A stretch of 64,000 nucleotides of DNA from Pontibacillus yanchengensis (lineage in GTDB: Bacteria > Bacillota > Bacilli > Bacillales > BH030062). The notes below the pieces were generated by a model. The model was not told the origin of the DNA. It made no database searches and saw nothing but the letters and a program-made list of their open reading frames with translations. Each line of letters starts with the position of its first letter. Positions within the stretch are counted from its first letter, which is position 1. A program made the position numbers and the translations under genes. Positions 7,855 through 16,577 of the stretch are shown piece by piece. The stretch is from positions 124,001 through 188,000 of the forward strand of contig NZ_WMEU01000001.1 in NCBI RefSeq assembly GCF_009856295.1, written 5' to 3'.

Positions 7855-8620
7855 CTGTATGTTTCCCTCCTTTATTTTGCCAACGTATAACTCTCTTCTC
7901 TAATAGAGCAATGAGGGCAAAGAAACTTAAGCTGACAATCATGATGATGAAAATAGCCACAAATAGCCTGTCTGTACGAAAGGAAGAGGATGCTAGTGTC
8001 ATATAAACCCCAATCCCTTTTTTAGCACCGAGCCATTCAGAAATTACCGCTCCCATAACGCTATAGGTTGCAGAAATTTTAAGACCTGAAAAGAGAGAAG
8101 GGAGGGCGTGTGGCCATTCTAACTTCCAGAAAATTTGCTTGTTAGAAGCTCCCGCCATTTTCATGTAATGCATCAATTCAGAGCTTGTTTGTTTAAGTCC
8201 ATCTAAAGTGGCAATTGCGATAGGAAAAAAACAAACTAATGTAATGATAATAAGCTTTGGGAGCGTTCCAAATCCAAACCATATTACAAGTAATGGTGCC
8301 AAAACGATAATAGGAATATTCTGAGATAGGATCATAAATGGATAAACAATTTCTCTTAAAGCAGAAATAGTATGTAACCCAATGGCTACAATCACACCAA
8401 AGCTGGTACCAATAATAAAACCTAGCAACGTTAATTGAATGGTTGATAATAAATGGCCATTATAATTAGACCAGCCTGTTATTCCTTCATGAAAAATATC
8501 GGAAGGAGGAGGCATAAGCCAAGCTGGGATAGCAAATAGTTTACTACTAATTTCCCAAATAATAAATAAAAGGATGAGGACCGCAATGGGCCTCCATCCT
8601 TGAAGAATGATGTGTTTCAT
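7847..8620 (-). CDS. thiX: ThiX-like ABC transporter permease
   Basis: The 257-residue protein has about six membrane helices and the binding-protein-dependent permease loop near LEWPHALPSLFSGLKISATYSV (split here: EAA-like loop then helix). It is of the SsuC/TauC/ThiX type. It forms the membrane pore for a thiamine pyrimidine precursor delivered by ThiY. The gene overlaps the thiamine-binding protein gene upstream by 4 bases and thiZ downstream by 8, so translation is coupled. Regulation is through the TPP riboswitch upstream of thiY. Substrate assignment follows from the operon, not from the permease itself. Confidence 0.87.
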   Translation of the reverse strand: MKHIILQGWRPIAVLILLFIIWEISSKLFAIPAWLMPPPSDIFHEGITGWSNYNGHLLSTIQLTLLGFIIGTSFGVIVAIGLHTISALREIVYPFMILSQNIPIIVLAPLLVIWFGFGTLPKLIIITLVCFFPIAIATLDGLKQTSSELMHYMKMAGASNKQIFWKLEWPHALPSLFSGLKISATYSVMGAVISEWLGAKKGIGVYMTLASSSFRTDRLFVAIFIIMIVSLSFFALIALLEKRVIRWQNKGGKHTDG

Positions 8621-8910
8621 GTACGATACTTCTCCGTCAATTGATCCATAGATGCTCCGCTAGGTTGATAGAGCACTTTGATCTGTGAGATGACATTGGA
8701 ACAACCCATATCTATCATTTTTTGATTCATTTGTTCAATAACGGTGAAAATTTCTGATAGATTTCCTTCTAATGTTGTTTCTAAAGGATGAACTTCATAT
8801 TTGATACCTGATGCATCAATAATAGAAATAGCTTGGTCTACATAAGGGATAACATTGTCGTTCTTGTTTGTTTTAGGTAAAATCTGAATACTGACTAATG
8901 AATTAGCCAT
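8617..8910 (-). CDS. Thiamine-binding protein, MTH1187/YkoF-like (DUF77)
   Basis: The 97-residue protein fits the MTH1187/YkoF-like ferredoxin-fold family (DUF77), which binds thiamine or its hydroxymethylpyrimidine moiety in the cytosol. Signature regions are SIQILPKT at the N-terminus, VIPYVDQAISIIDASGIKYEV, and the central HPLETTLEGNLSEIF, with the conserved T-x-x-EG. The start ATG at 8910 follows AAGGAGTGAT, and the thiY stop lies 5 bases upstream. Longer in-frame starts would run back through thiY and are excluded. A binding protein inside a riboswitch-controlled uptake operon suggests it hands over or buffers the imported pyrimidine. B. subtilis has a related arrangement with YkoF beside the ykoEDC transporter. 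Confidence 0.85.
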   Translation of the reverse strand: MANSLVSIQILPKTNKNDNVIPYVDQAISIIDASGIKYEVHPLETTLEGNLSEIFTVIEQMNQKMIDMGCSNVISQIKVLYQPSGASMDQLTEKYRT

Positions 8911-8914
8911 AAGA

Positions 8915-9919
8915 TCACTCCTTATTTGGTAGGAATTCATTCGTAAATGCGTCCTCGACTTGTAACTGTTCTTCCAGAAGATTGTTATTATACATCCAAT
9001 CGGAATAATTTTTCCAAGTTTCTTTTTCCTGAATACCCCATTGCTCTGCGTCATCTTGATATTTAGGAGATAGCCACTTTTGACTTGCTTTTACAAGCTC
9101 TTCGTCTAAATCAGGAACAGCATCTATAAGTATAGAAGCTGCATCTTCAGGGTTATCCTTAGCAAAGGTGTAACCTTTTGAAGCGGCTGTAATAAAGGAT
9201 GACACTGTTTCAGGGTTTTCGTTTATCATCGATTCATTAGTCGTCAATATCGGAGTATAGTAATCTAATTTTTCGGAGTAGTCCGTGAGGTATTGCATGT
9301 TTAACTCTTGACCACGCAATTCTGCTTCCACACCGGTCCAGCCATAATAGATCCAAGCAAAATCAACATCACGTTTAACAGCTGTAAAGAAGTCAGTATT
9401 GCCCATGTTGACAATGTCCACTTTTTCTACATCAGCGTCTTCCTGCTTCATCAAAGATGATAGAACGGCTTTTTCTACCGGAGCACCCCAGCCACCATAC
9501 GTTTTACCTTCATAGTCAGCTGGTGATGTTATGTTCTTATCTTTTGGTGAAGCAAATCCAGAAGTATTATGTTGAATTACAGCTGCTATAGACACAATAG
9601 GAATATCTTGAACACGGGCATGTGTTAATGCTTCCTGAGCACTTACACCGAATTCAGCCTTTCCGGACGCAACAAGTTGATTTGCTCCTGTTTCACCTGG
9701 CATAAGGATTTCGACATCCAGACCTTGCTCTTTGAAATATCCTTTTTCTTTTGCTACGTATAATCCTGTATGGTTTGTATTAGGAGTCCAGTCTAATACG
9801 ATAGATACTTCTTTTAATTCTTCTTCATTTTCTTTAGAACTTGCTCCTTGCTCGTTGGAAGAGCAAGCTGTCAAAATAACAACCACTAATGTAAGCACGA
9901 CGAATAAAAACTTTCTCAT
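8915..9919 (-). CDS. thiY: ThiY-like substrate-binding lipoprotein (thiamine pyrimidine precursor)
   Basis: The 334-residue lipoprotein is an NMT1/THI5-like periplasmic-type receptor. A signal peptide (MRKFLFVVLTLVVVILTAC) ends in the lipobox LTAC, so the mature protein is tethered to the outer face of the membrane at Cys19. The receptor core starts with VSIVLDWTPNTNHTGLYVA and KGYFKEQGLDVEIL, typical for ThiY, which in Bacillus halodurans binds N-formyl-4-amino-5-aminomethyl-2-methylpyrimidine. I chose the ATG at 9919, with AGGAGGT about 7 bases upstream, because it precedes the signal peptide; an earlier in-frame start at 9943 lacks support. It is first in the operon and directly follows the TPP riboswitch and terminator. 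Confidence 0.92.
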   Translation of the reverse strand: MRKFLFVVLTLVVVILTACSSNEQGASSKENEEELKEVSIVLDWTPNTNHTGLYVAKEKGYFKEQGLDVEILMPGETGANQLVASGKAEFGVSAQEALTHARVQDIPIVSIAAVIQHNTSGFASPKDKNITSPADYEGKTYGGWGAPVEKAVLSSLMKQEDADVEKVDIVNMGNTDFFTAVKRDVDFAWIYYGWTGVEAELRGQELNMQYLTDYSEKLDYYTPILTTNESMINENPETVSSFITAASKGYTFAKDNPEDAASILIDAVPDLDEELVKASQKWLSPKYQDDAEQWGIQEKETWKNYSDWMYNNNLLEEQLQVEDAFTNEFLPNKE

Positions 9920-10014
9920 TTTAATACCTCCTGATATGTTCATAGATTGCGTTAATCTAGAAATAGGAATGAAGAACAGGAAGCGTAGGAAGATTAAATG
10001 TATGATAAGAAAAT

Positions 10015-10044
10015 AAAAAACACCCTAGGTCCATACCTAGGGTG
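10015..10044 (-). terminator. Regulatory terminator of the TPP riboswitch
   Basis: A perfect 10-base stem, CACCCTAGGT / ACCTAGGGTG, is followed on the minus strand by a T-run. It lies between the riboswitch aptamer and thiY, so it probably forms when TPP is bound and stops transcription of the operon. Confidence 0.88.
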
Positions 10045-10075
10045 CATATATCAATACATTATTAATCGATTGACT

Positions 10076-10166
10076 ATGTTCCCTACGCTGGTCTAAACCA
10101 GTTCAGGTTCCAAGGGTCAGTATGTAACGCATACTATCTCAACCAGCAACACTGGTCCCCCTACAT
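10076..10166 (-). promoter_or_regulatory. TPP riboswitch (THI element)
   Basis: Read on the minus strand, the element contains the conserved THI-box parts in order: TAGGGGGACC, GGTTGAGATAGTA (matching CTGAGA), ACCCTTGGAACCTGA, and ACTGGTTTAGACCAGCGTAGGGAA. These correspond to the pyrimidine- and pyrophosphate-sensor helices of the TPP aptamer. A terminator follows before thiY. High TPP should therefore switch off precursor uptake. This identification is very secure from the conserved strings. Confidence 0.97.
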
Positions 10167-10322
10167 TTCTCATATTATTAAGTTAATTAACGCCTTTTCT
10201 AAACTTTGCCACAGAAGCGAATCTTTTTCAAGTATTATTTACATTGATATAGGAAAAGGGCAAAATAGAGTAGTGTGTTACTATACTAAATCACTGAAGA
10301 ATATATAAAGAAGGAGATTCTG

Positions 10323-11222
10323 ATGTCACAATCTATACAGGAACAAATCCAAACTTTTAAACAGGACCAACAAAACAGAGGGCGTTTGTTAATCAGTTGC
10401 CCAGACCAACCAGGAATTGTATCTGCCATTTCAACGTTTTTAGCAGACAATAATGCCAATATTATGGAATCAAACCAATATTCAACTGATCCCAAGGAAG
10501 GGACCTTCTTCATGCGAATTGAATTTGAATGCCCTGATTTACCTACTAAAGAAGAAGAGCTAAAAACACAATTCAGCCTCATAGCACAAACTTTTTCAAT
10601 GGATTGGAAGCTTAAAAGTGTGTATGATGTGAAAAGGACAGCTATATTCGTATCAAAAGAACTACATTGTTTAAGAGAGCTTTTATTTGAATGGCAAAGC
10701 GGAGATATCATTACAGAAATCCCCTTAGTAATTGGTAACCATGAGCATGCCAGGCAGATTGTTGAATCATTTGGAATTCCATTCTATTATATCCCGGCCT
10801 CTAAAGAAAATCGAGCAGAAGTAGAGGAAAAGCAATTGGAATTACTAAAGGAATACAACATAGATGTCATTGTCCTTGCTCGCTATATGCAAATCCTAAC
10901 TCCAAACTTTGTAGCTGCTCACCCTTCTGAGATTATCAATATTCACCACTCATTCTTACCTGCGTTTATTGGAGCAAATCCACATAAGCGTGCCCATGAA
11001 CGGGGTGTCAAGCTAATTGGAGCCACATCTCATTATGTAACTAATGAGTTGGATGAAGGTCCAATAATTGAACAAGATATTAACAGAGTAGACCACCGAG
11101 ATGATGTCAAAGATTTGAAAAAGATAGGTCGTTCGATAGAAAGAACTGTATTAGCACGTGCAGTTAAATGGCATCTTGAGGATCGTGTTATTGTATTTGA
11201 AAATAAAACGATAGTATTTTAA
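10323..11222 (+). CDS. purU: Formyltetrahydrofolate deformylase
   Basis: The 299-residue enzyme hydrolyses 10-formyltetrahydrofolate to formate and tetrahydrofolate, balancing one-carbon pools and supplying formate for purine synthesis. An N-terminal ACT domain (RLLISCPDQPGIVSAISTFL, residues about 21-40) senses amino acids. The formyltransferase-like domain holds the catalytic Asn-His-Asp set: IINIHHSFLPAFIGANPH (about 205-222) and GATSHYVTNELDEGPII. Length matches PurU. The ATG has AAGGAGATT 6-7 bases upstream. It is monocistronic, diverges from the thiamine operon, and ends in a long AT-rich hairpin. Confidence 0.95.
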   Translation: MSQSIQEQIQTFKQDQQNRGRLLISCPDQPGIVSAISTFLADNNANIMESNQYSTDPKEGTFFMRIEFECPDLPTKEEELKTQFSLIAQTFSMDWKLKSVYDVKRTAIFVSKELHCLRELLFEWQSGDIITEIPLVIGNHEHARQIVESFGIPFYYIPASKENRAEVEEKQLELLKEYNIDVIVLARYMQILTPNFVAAHPSEIINIHHSFLPAFIGANPHKRAHERGVKLIGATSHYVTNELDEGPIIEQDINRVDHRDDVKDLKKIGRSIERTVLARAVKWHLEDRVIVFENKTIVF

Positions 11223-11287
11223 TTGATTAGAGCAATAGAAGGATTCCAAGGGCCAAATTTGTATGCTAATAGTGGTCAAGGGAGGTT

Positions 11288-11348
11288 CATATATATATGC
11301 AAAAAACCTATGACAAATTCATAGGTTTTTTGCACTATATATATAGGT
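11288..11348 (+). terminator. Long hairpin terminator after purU
   Basis: The core stem GCAAAAAACCTATGA / TCATAGGTTTTTTGC (11299-11333) is extended by flanking TATATATA arms that can pair further. The central T-run supports termination in the plus direction; symmetry allows both. Confidence 0.75.
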
Positions 11349-11468
11349 ATTTTTTAGTCTCTAAACTAGGAAATTAAACTCATAATTTAACTTAATACTT
11401 CATAAGTCGTAGTTCCATTTCGATATAGTAAGTAATAACAAAATATATGCTGAAGGGACACTACACAC

Positions 11469-12875
11469 ATGACTTTTAATTTGAAATTAATCTCGTTTAT
11501 GGTTTGCGTTTTATTTGTTGGTTTATTTGTAGGAAAAACAGTATTGGGGGAAAGTGCCATTCAAACTCAGGATGAAGTTATCTGTGAGAGTTGTTGGGAA
11601 TTTTCATATGTTGACCATCAATCACAGGTACTAATTGATGGTAAAGAAGATGGAGAGTTTTTACCTGCATCCTCTTTTATTGCTGATCAAGCAGGAGGCA
11701 ATACATACAATCACTACGATGTTAAAGATGTTACATCTTCCGCTACAACCATTGAATCGAGCTCCACTGTAAGCAGGGATATATTGACCCATGTTTCCAT
11801 TCAAGGGATAAAGGGTTCAAAAGTAACTACCCAAATTACTGGGCAAGACGACAAGCTGACCAGTATGATTAAAACACATCTTGAAATGAATGGCTTTAAT
11901 GCAACAATTGAACCAGCTTCTACTTCTCAGATTGGGGTTTCGATTACTTACACAGAGGCACAAGCTAATGCTTTCTTTGAAGGTGGTGACCTAACGTCAT
12001 TTTCTTCCTTATCCAACACACCAAAGAAAGATGCATTTTCCAATTATGCTCAAGCTATTAAAGATGCATTGAATGAATACCATACACAAAAAAATGTTTG
12101 GATCTGGGACAGCAACTCAGTCGCAGAAACTCCTGATCAAACCATTGACTTTTTAACAAGACACCATGTAAATCATATTTATTTACATTATAACCCCCTA
12201 GTAGAAGAACATTATCCGTATTTCATTACAAAAGCAACCGAAAATAATATGACCGTTCATGCTTTAATGGGTGCACCTCATTGGGGTCTTGAGGTCAATA
12301 TTCCAGAAGGAAAACATAGAATGGACCGGGTTATGGAATATAATAACAATGCCCCTGAGAATGGGAAGTTTGTTGGTATTCACCTTGATATCGAACCTCA
12401 TGTTCTTGACGAATGGGACCAAGATCGTACTGATATGATTCAACAATGGTCCAACGCTTCACAACAGTATGTTCAATATGCCCGTGATAATGGATTTATC
12501 GTAGGGAGTGACTTACCTTTTTGGACAGATGGATCTAGTGTAGAACCATATTACCCTGGATTTTATAAAGAAATGATTGATCGGAATGATTACGTGACTG
12601 TAATGGCATACCGTAATACGGCGCTTGGATCAAATAGCATAACATCTCTATCAGAGAATGAAGTTTTTTATGAAAACTCCCCCAAAGTAGAGGTAGGTAT
12701 AGAAGTAAAACCTCACTATTTAGATTATGTAAGCTTTGATGATAAAACGTATCTGACTATGGAAGATGAACTTGCTAAAGTTCGAGATTATTATACAGAT
12801 TCTCAACCTAATGGGTTTAAAGGGATTACGTATCACAGTTTTACAGAATGGAGAAACTTAGAGAATAGAAAATAA
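11469..12875 (+). CDS. Secreted protein with C-terminal TIM-barrel glycosidase-like domain
   Basis: I do not recognise this 468-residue protein as a specific named family. An N-terminal hydrophobic stretch (about residues 5-27, ending near VLGES) is a likely signal peptide. Residues 28-195 form a Ser/Thr-rich beta-type region with no clear match. From about 210 on, strands alternate as in a TIM barrel: NVWIWDSN, HIYLHYN, MTVHALMGAPHW, FVGIHLDIEPHVLDEW (about 300-315), VGSDLPFW, YVTVMAYRN, VEVGIEV and GITYHSFTEW. The GIHLDIEP strand, with acidic residues at its tip, is where a glycoside hydrolase would carry its catalytic residues. A polysaccharide or cell-wall substrate is therefore plausible but unproven. 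The ATG has a weak upstream site (GAAGGGA, 12 bases away). Confidence 0.75.
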   Translation: MTFNLKLISFMVCVLFVGLFVGKTVLGESAIQTQDEVICESCWEFSYVDHQSQVLIDGKEDGEFLPASSFIADQAGGNTYNHYDVKDVTSSATTIESSSTVSRDILTHVSIQGIKGSKVTTQITGQDDKLTSMIKTHLEMNGFNATIEPASTSQIGVSITYTEAQANAFFEGGDLTSFSSLSNTPKKDAFSNYAQAIKDALNEYHTQKNVWIWDSNSVAETPDQTIDFLTRHHVNHIYLHYNPLVEEHYPYFITKATENNMTVHALMGAPHWGLEVNIPEGKHRMDRVMEYNNNAPENGKFVGIHLDIEPHVLDEWDQDRTDMIQQWSNASQQYVQYARDNGFIVGSDLPFWTDGSSVEPYYPGFYKEMIDRNDYVTVMAYRNTALGSNSITSLSENEVFYENSPKVEVGIEVKPHYLDYVSFDDKTYLTMEDELAKVRDYYTDSQPNGFKGITYHSFTEWRNLENRK

Positions 12876-12894
12876 CAGAGGTATTAATACATGA

Positions 12895-12931
12895 AAAAGC
12901 TGCTCTTCATATTAGTGGAGAGCAGTTTTTT
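12895..12931 (+). terminator. Terminator of the secreted TIM-barrel gene
   Basis: Stem CTGCTCT / AGAGCAG is preceded by A residues and followed by six T residues, 20 bases after the stop codon. Confidence 0.8.
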
Positions 12932-13114
12932 ACATATAAATACTAACAAATTCTTCAATATCAAACTCTGAAAAGACTGAGATGACTACAAAAATACAAT
13001 GGCTTACTTTTTAAAAAGCAAATTGGTGCATGTATGTAAATCTATCATGCTATGATGGAATTTAGTTTTTAATTTTGAATAAGGATATCTATTTATATTT
13101 GGAGGTATTTTATA

Positions 13115-14092
13115 ATGAGGGCATTACTATTACAAGAAGCAGGAAAGTGGCGTGAGATGGAGATACAAGAAGTTCCAAAACCAGAACCAAATATAAACGA
13201 AGTGCTTGTTCGGATTGAAGGTGCGGGATTGAATCCAGTTGATTATAAGGTTGCTACAAATGGTCACCCAGAATGGACTTATCCTCATATATTAGGAGTA
13301 GATGGGGCAGGAATCGTGGAGGAGATAGGGAGAGATGTAACAGAGGTGAAACCCGGAGATCGAGTGGTCTATCATGGAAATATGATAAAGGATGGGAACT
13401 TTGCTGAGTTTTCTGTTGTACCTTCTCACACGGTTTCCCTTATACCAGAATCCGTTCCATTTGAAGAGGCGGTGGCATTACCTTGTGCAGGATATACTGC
13501 TTACCAATCATTGTTCAGAAAAATGACGTTAGAGGCAGGGCAAACAATCCTAATTCATGCTGGGGCTGGTGGAGTAGGTGGCTTTGCCATTCAGCTAGCG
13601 AAATATGCAGGGTTACATGTAATCACCACAGCATCAGCAGAAAATCATCAATTTGTTTACCAGCTAGGTGCAGATTATGCGATAGATTATAAAGAACATG
13701 ACTTTGTCAAAAGAACACTAGAGTTTACAGAAGGACGAGGGGTGCATGCCGTTCTTGATACGGTCGGTTCTGAGAATGCTACTAGGTCAATTGAGACTCT
13801 TGCATTTAATGGCCACATTGCATTTATTGCAGGAGCTCCTGATATTTCAAATAACATTGATTTCAAACGTGCCCTTTCGTTCCATCAAGTTGCTTTAGGT
13901 GGTGCACATATGGTGAATACTCTGCATCAGCAAAGGGATTTAGCACGAATGGGAAATGAAATGCTTGAGCTACTTTCAGAAGGTCATATCACTTCATTAG
14001 TGGAGGATGTCATCTCTTTAGAAAATGTCCCTGGAGCTTTAGACCGATTGTCATCACGACATAGTCGCGGAAAAATTGTAGCTAAGCCATAG
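13115..14092 (+). CDS. NADPH:quinone reductase-like MDR oxidoreductase
   Basis: The 325-residue protein is a zinc-free medium-chain dehydrogenase/reductase of the quinone oxidoreductase type. The N-terminal GroES-like domain contains NPVDYKVATNG and HILGVDGAGIVEEIG. The Rossmann domain has the nucleotide loop HAGAGGVGGFAIQLAKYAG (about residues 148-166), and the usual VLDTVGSE and GKIVAKP near the end. No structural-zinc cysteine cluster is present, which fits a reductase of quinones or enones using NADPH. The ATG has GGAGGT about 10 bases upstream. The gene is alone, and the true electron acceptor is unknown. Confidence 0.87.
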   Translation: MRALLLQEAGKWREMEIQEVPKPEPNINEVLVRIEGAGLNPVDYKVATNGHPEWTYPHILGVDGAGIVEEIGRDVTEVKPGDRVVYHGNMIKDGNFAEFSVVPSHTVSLIPESVPFEEAVALPCAGYTAYQSLFRKMTLEAGQTILIHAGAGGVGGFAIQLAKYAGLHVITTASAENHQFVYQLGADYAIDYKEHDFVKRTLEFTEGRGVHAVLDTVGSENATRSIETLAFNGHIAFIAGAPDISNNIDFKRALSFHQVALGGAHMVNTLHQQRDLARMGNEMLELLSEGHITSLVEDVISLENVPGALDRLSSRHSRGKIVAKP

Positions 14093-14267
14093 AGGGAAGT
14101 ATTCAAATGACAAGCTTTTGATTAATGGTGTCCTGCTTCACTTATCTATTCACCTAAAATTTTTTAGTTAGAAACAACATTTTATTGGTATGTTATGGTT
14201 AAAATGGAATGCGCGAATAGAAAAGCTTAGTCATTGTAGAGAATTATATAAATTTTCTAATAATCTA

Positions 14268-14296
14268 TTGACTTTTCATCTAAATCAGCATATTAT
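14268..14296 (+). promoter_or_regulatory. Sigma-A promoter of the S-box cysJI operon
   Basis: TTGACT (14268-14273) and TATTAT (14291-14296) are separated by exactly 17 bases and lie about 40 bases upstream of the SAM riboswitch. This is a strong vegetative promoter match. Confidence 0.8.
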
Positions 14297-14337
14297 GTGA
14301 ACCAATCATTCATTTTGACAACAATTTTATACCCTTT

Positions 14338-14466
14338 TTCTTATCTAGAGAGGTGGAGGGACTGGCCCGTTGAAACCTCGGCATCGGTTTTGTAAGCTAG
14401 ACCGTCTGTTTATCATATACTGTGCCAATACCAGCGGGTGCACAAAGCACTCCGAAGGATAAGAAG
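14338..14466 (+). promoter_or_regulatory. SAM-I riboswitch (S-box)
   Basis: The conserved S-box parts are all present: AGAGAGGTGGAGGGACTGGC, the CCGTTGAAACCTCGGCA core (consensus CCCGATGAAACCCGGCAACC), GTGCCAATACCAGC, and a closing P1 helix TTCTTATC / GATAAGAA (14338-14345 with 14458-14465). SAM binding should favour the terminator that follows and so shut down cysJI when methionine/SAM is plentiful. Confidence 0.97.
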
Positions 14467-14491
14467 AGTACGGTTACATAGTTGCAGTGTG

Positions 14492-14526
14492 TACCTCTCT
14501 TCTTGTCGTAGAAGAGAGGTATTTTC
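14492..14526 (+). terminator. Regulatory terminator of the SAM riboswitch
   Basis: Stem TACCTCTCTTC / GAAGAGAGGTA with an 8-base loop is followed by TTTTCATTT. It lies between the S-box and cysJ, as expected of the expression platform. Confidence 0.88.
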
Positions 14527-14706
14527 ATTTGTAATGAGTGAAGAACGAAAATACGTGAATAGATTATCCCTGCATAAATAGCAGGGAAATAATTTTACAC
14601 ATAAATCCGATTAAACAACTCGGATTACAATGAGATTGGATGTATGAATACGTAAAGGTATTCATAGTAATAAAAATAATAGTTTTCCTTTGTGAGGTGG
14701 GTATGT

Positions 14707-16557
14707 TTGCATTTTCAAGTAACAAATAGTCCTTTTAATGAAGAACAAGTACAGCTCTTAAATCAACTTTTTCCGACGTTAACAGAATCTCAGAAACTTT
14801 GGCTAAGTGGGTACCTTGCTGCAGGACAGAGTACAGAAGCAACTGATGTTAACGCACCAGTTGCTCAAGGTGCAACAGAGTCTCAAGCAATCACCCAGCA
14901 ATCAAGCCAAACTCCAGCTCGAGAGGTTACAGTACTATACGGATCACAAACTGGTAATGCACAAACGTTAGCGGAGGAATTAACACAAAAACTCCAAGAG
15001 AAAAACATAGAAGTAACCGTTTCTTCATTGGATGACTTTAAACCAAAAAACATCAAGAAAGTTCAAGATTTACTTATCTTAACCAGTACACACGGAGAGG
15101 GTGAACCTCCTGATAACGCACTAACATTTTACGAGTTTATTTATAGCAAGCGAGCGCCAGAACTAGAAGATCTACGGTTTTCGATTTTATCATTAGGAGA
15201 TACGTCATATGAATTTTTCTGTCAAACTGGTAAAGATTTTGATCAACGACTAGAAGAATTAGGAGGAACACGTTTATATCCACGAGTAGATTGTGATTTA
15301 GATTTTGAAGAGCCTGCTGCTGAATGGTTTGAAGGAGTCCTAAATGAATTAGACCAAAGCCAACAATCAAATAAGGAAGTTGGGTCCACAGAAGGTATAA
15401 ACCCTTCACCTTCCAATACTTCAGAATCTGTATATTCTAAGAAAAACCCATTCAGGGCAGAAATTTTAGAAAACCTTAATTTAAATGGGCGAGGATCAAA
15501 TAAAGAAACACGACATCTAGAATTAGATTTAGAAGGCTCACAATTATTATTTGAACCTGGAGACGCAGTAGGTATATATCCCGAAAACGATCCTGTTCTA
15601 GTCGACAACTTTATTGTAGAAATGAATTGGAATCCGGAAGAACTCATTACCGTAAGTAAGGATGGAGAGCAACAAGTATTGCGAGATGCATTGACCTCGA
15701 CTTATGAGATTACCAACATAACTAAACCTTTATTAGAGAAGTTGGCTCAGCTAACCAATCATGAGGAGCTTCACTCATTACTAGAATCTGATAAAAGTGA
15801 AGAGTTAAAGGCATATATTTATGGGCGTGACTTGATTGATTTAGCTCGTGAGTTTGGACCTTGGGAGGTTTCAGCCAATGACTTTGTGCAAAACCTCCGA
15901 AAGCTTCCACCTCGTTTATACTCTATTGCTAGTAGTTTGACGGCTAATCCAGACGAAGTGCACCTTACTATTGGTGCATTAAGATATGATGCACATGGGA
16001 GAGCTCGTACGGGGGTTTGTTCCGGGCAGTGTGCTGAACGATTACAACCAGGTGATTCTCTACCAATCTACATTCAGAAAAATTCTAACTTCAAGCTACC
16101 CGACACGTTAGATACACCAGTTATTATGATTGGAGCAGGAACTGGTGTTGCTCCATATAGAGCTTTCCTAGAAGAATGGGAAGAGAATGATGCAGAAGGG
16201 GATACATGGTTGTTCTTTGGGGAACAGCATTTCGTTACAGACTTCCTTTATCAAATTGAATGGCAAAAGTGGCTAAAAGAAGGGGTTTTAACGAAAATGG
16301 ATGTTGCTTTTTCCCGTGATACCGAAGAAAAAGTATATGTGCAGCATCGCATGCTTGAAAAAGGAAAAGAACTTTATCAATGGATTCAAGCTGGGGCTTA
16401 TGTGTACGTTTGTGGGGATGAAAAATATATGGCCAAAGATGTTCATTCGGCTTTGTTGACGATTTTTGAACGTGAAGGCGGAATGAGTGAGGCAGAAGCA
16501 GAAGTCTATTTAGCTGATATGAGAAGCCACAAACGATATCAACGTGACGTTTATTAA
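14707..16557 (+). CDS. cysJ: Sulfite reductase flavoprotein alpha subunit
   Basis: The 616-residue FAD/FMN protein passes electrons from NADPH to the CysI hemoprotein for six-electron reduction of sulfite to sulfide. It has an N-terminal assembly segment, a flavodoxin domain starting at VTVLYGSQTGNAQT (about residues 78-91) with STHGEGEPPDNA, an FAD domain with PPRLYSIASSL (about 400), and the NADPH site GAGTGVAPYRAFLEE with the C-terminal YVCGDEKYMAKDV. I place the start at the TTG at 14707, because GAGGTGG lies 6 bases before it and the resulting N-terminus (MHFQVTNSPFNEEQ) matches Bacillus CysJ; a GTG at 14692 would sit on the ribosome binding site. It follows an S-box riboswitch and precedes cysI by 20 bases. 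Confidence 0.96.
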   Translation: MHFQVTNSPFNEEQVQLLNQLFPTLTESQKLWLSGYLAAGQSTEATDVNAPVAQGATESQAITQQSSQTPAREVTVLYGSQTGNAQTLAEELTQKLQEKNIEVTVSSLDDFKPKNIKKVQDLLILTSTHGEGEPPDNALTFYEFIYSKRAPELEDLRFSILSLGDTSYEFFCQTGKDFDQRLEELGGTRLYPRVDCDLDFEEPAAEWFEGVLNELDQSQQSNKEVGSTEGINPSPSNTSESVYSKKNPFRAEILENLNLNGRGSNKETRHLELDLEGSQLLFEPGDAVGIYPENDPVLVDNFIVEMNWNPEELITVSKDGEQQVLRDALTSTYEITNITKPLLEKLAQLTNHEELHSLLESDKSEELKAYIYGRDLIDLAREFGPWEVSANDFVQNLRKLPPRLYSIASSLTANPDEVHLTIGALRYDAHGRARTGVCSGQCAERLQPGDSLPIYIQKNSNFKLPDTLDTPVIMIGAGTGVAPYRAFLEEWEENDAEGDTWLFFGEQHFVTDFLYQIEWQKWLKEGVLTKMDVAFSRDTEEKVYVQHRMLEKGKELYQWIQAGAYVYVCGDEKYMAKDVHSALLTIFEREGGMSEAEAEVYLADMRSHKRYQRDVY

Positions 16558-16577
16558 CTGTAGAAAGGGGTTAAAGC

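Noticed and set aside
8911..9054. Longer N-terminus for the thiamine-binding protein
   Set aside because: It would be encoded inside thiY in another frame; the ATG at 8910 has a proper ribosome site and matches the family start.
15137..15647. Minus-strand open frames within cysJ
   Set aside because: These are antisense shadows of a strongly conserved gene and lack start signals.
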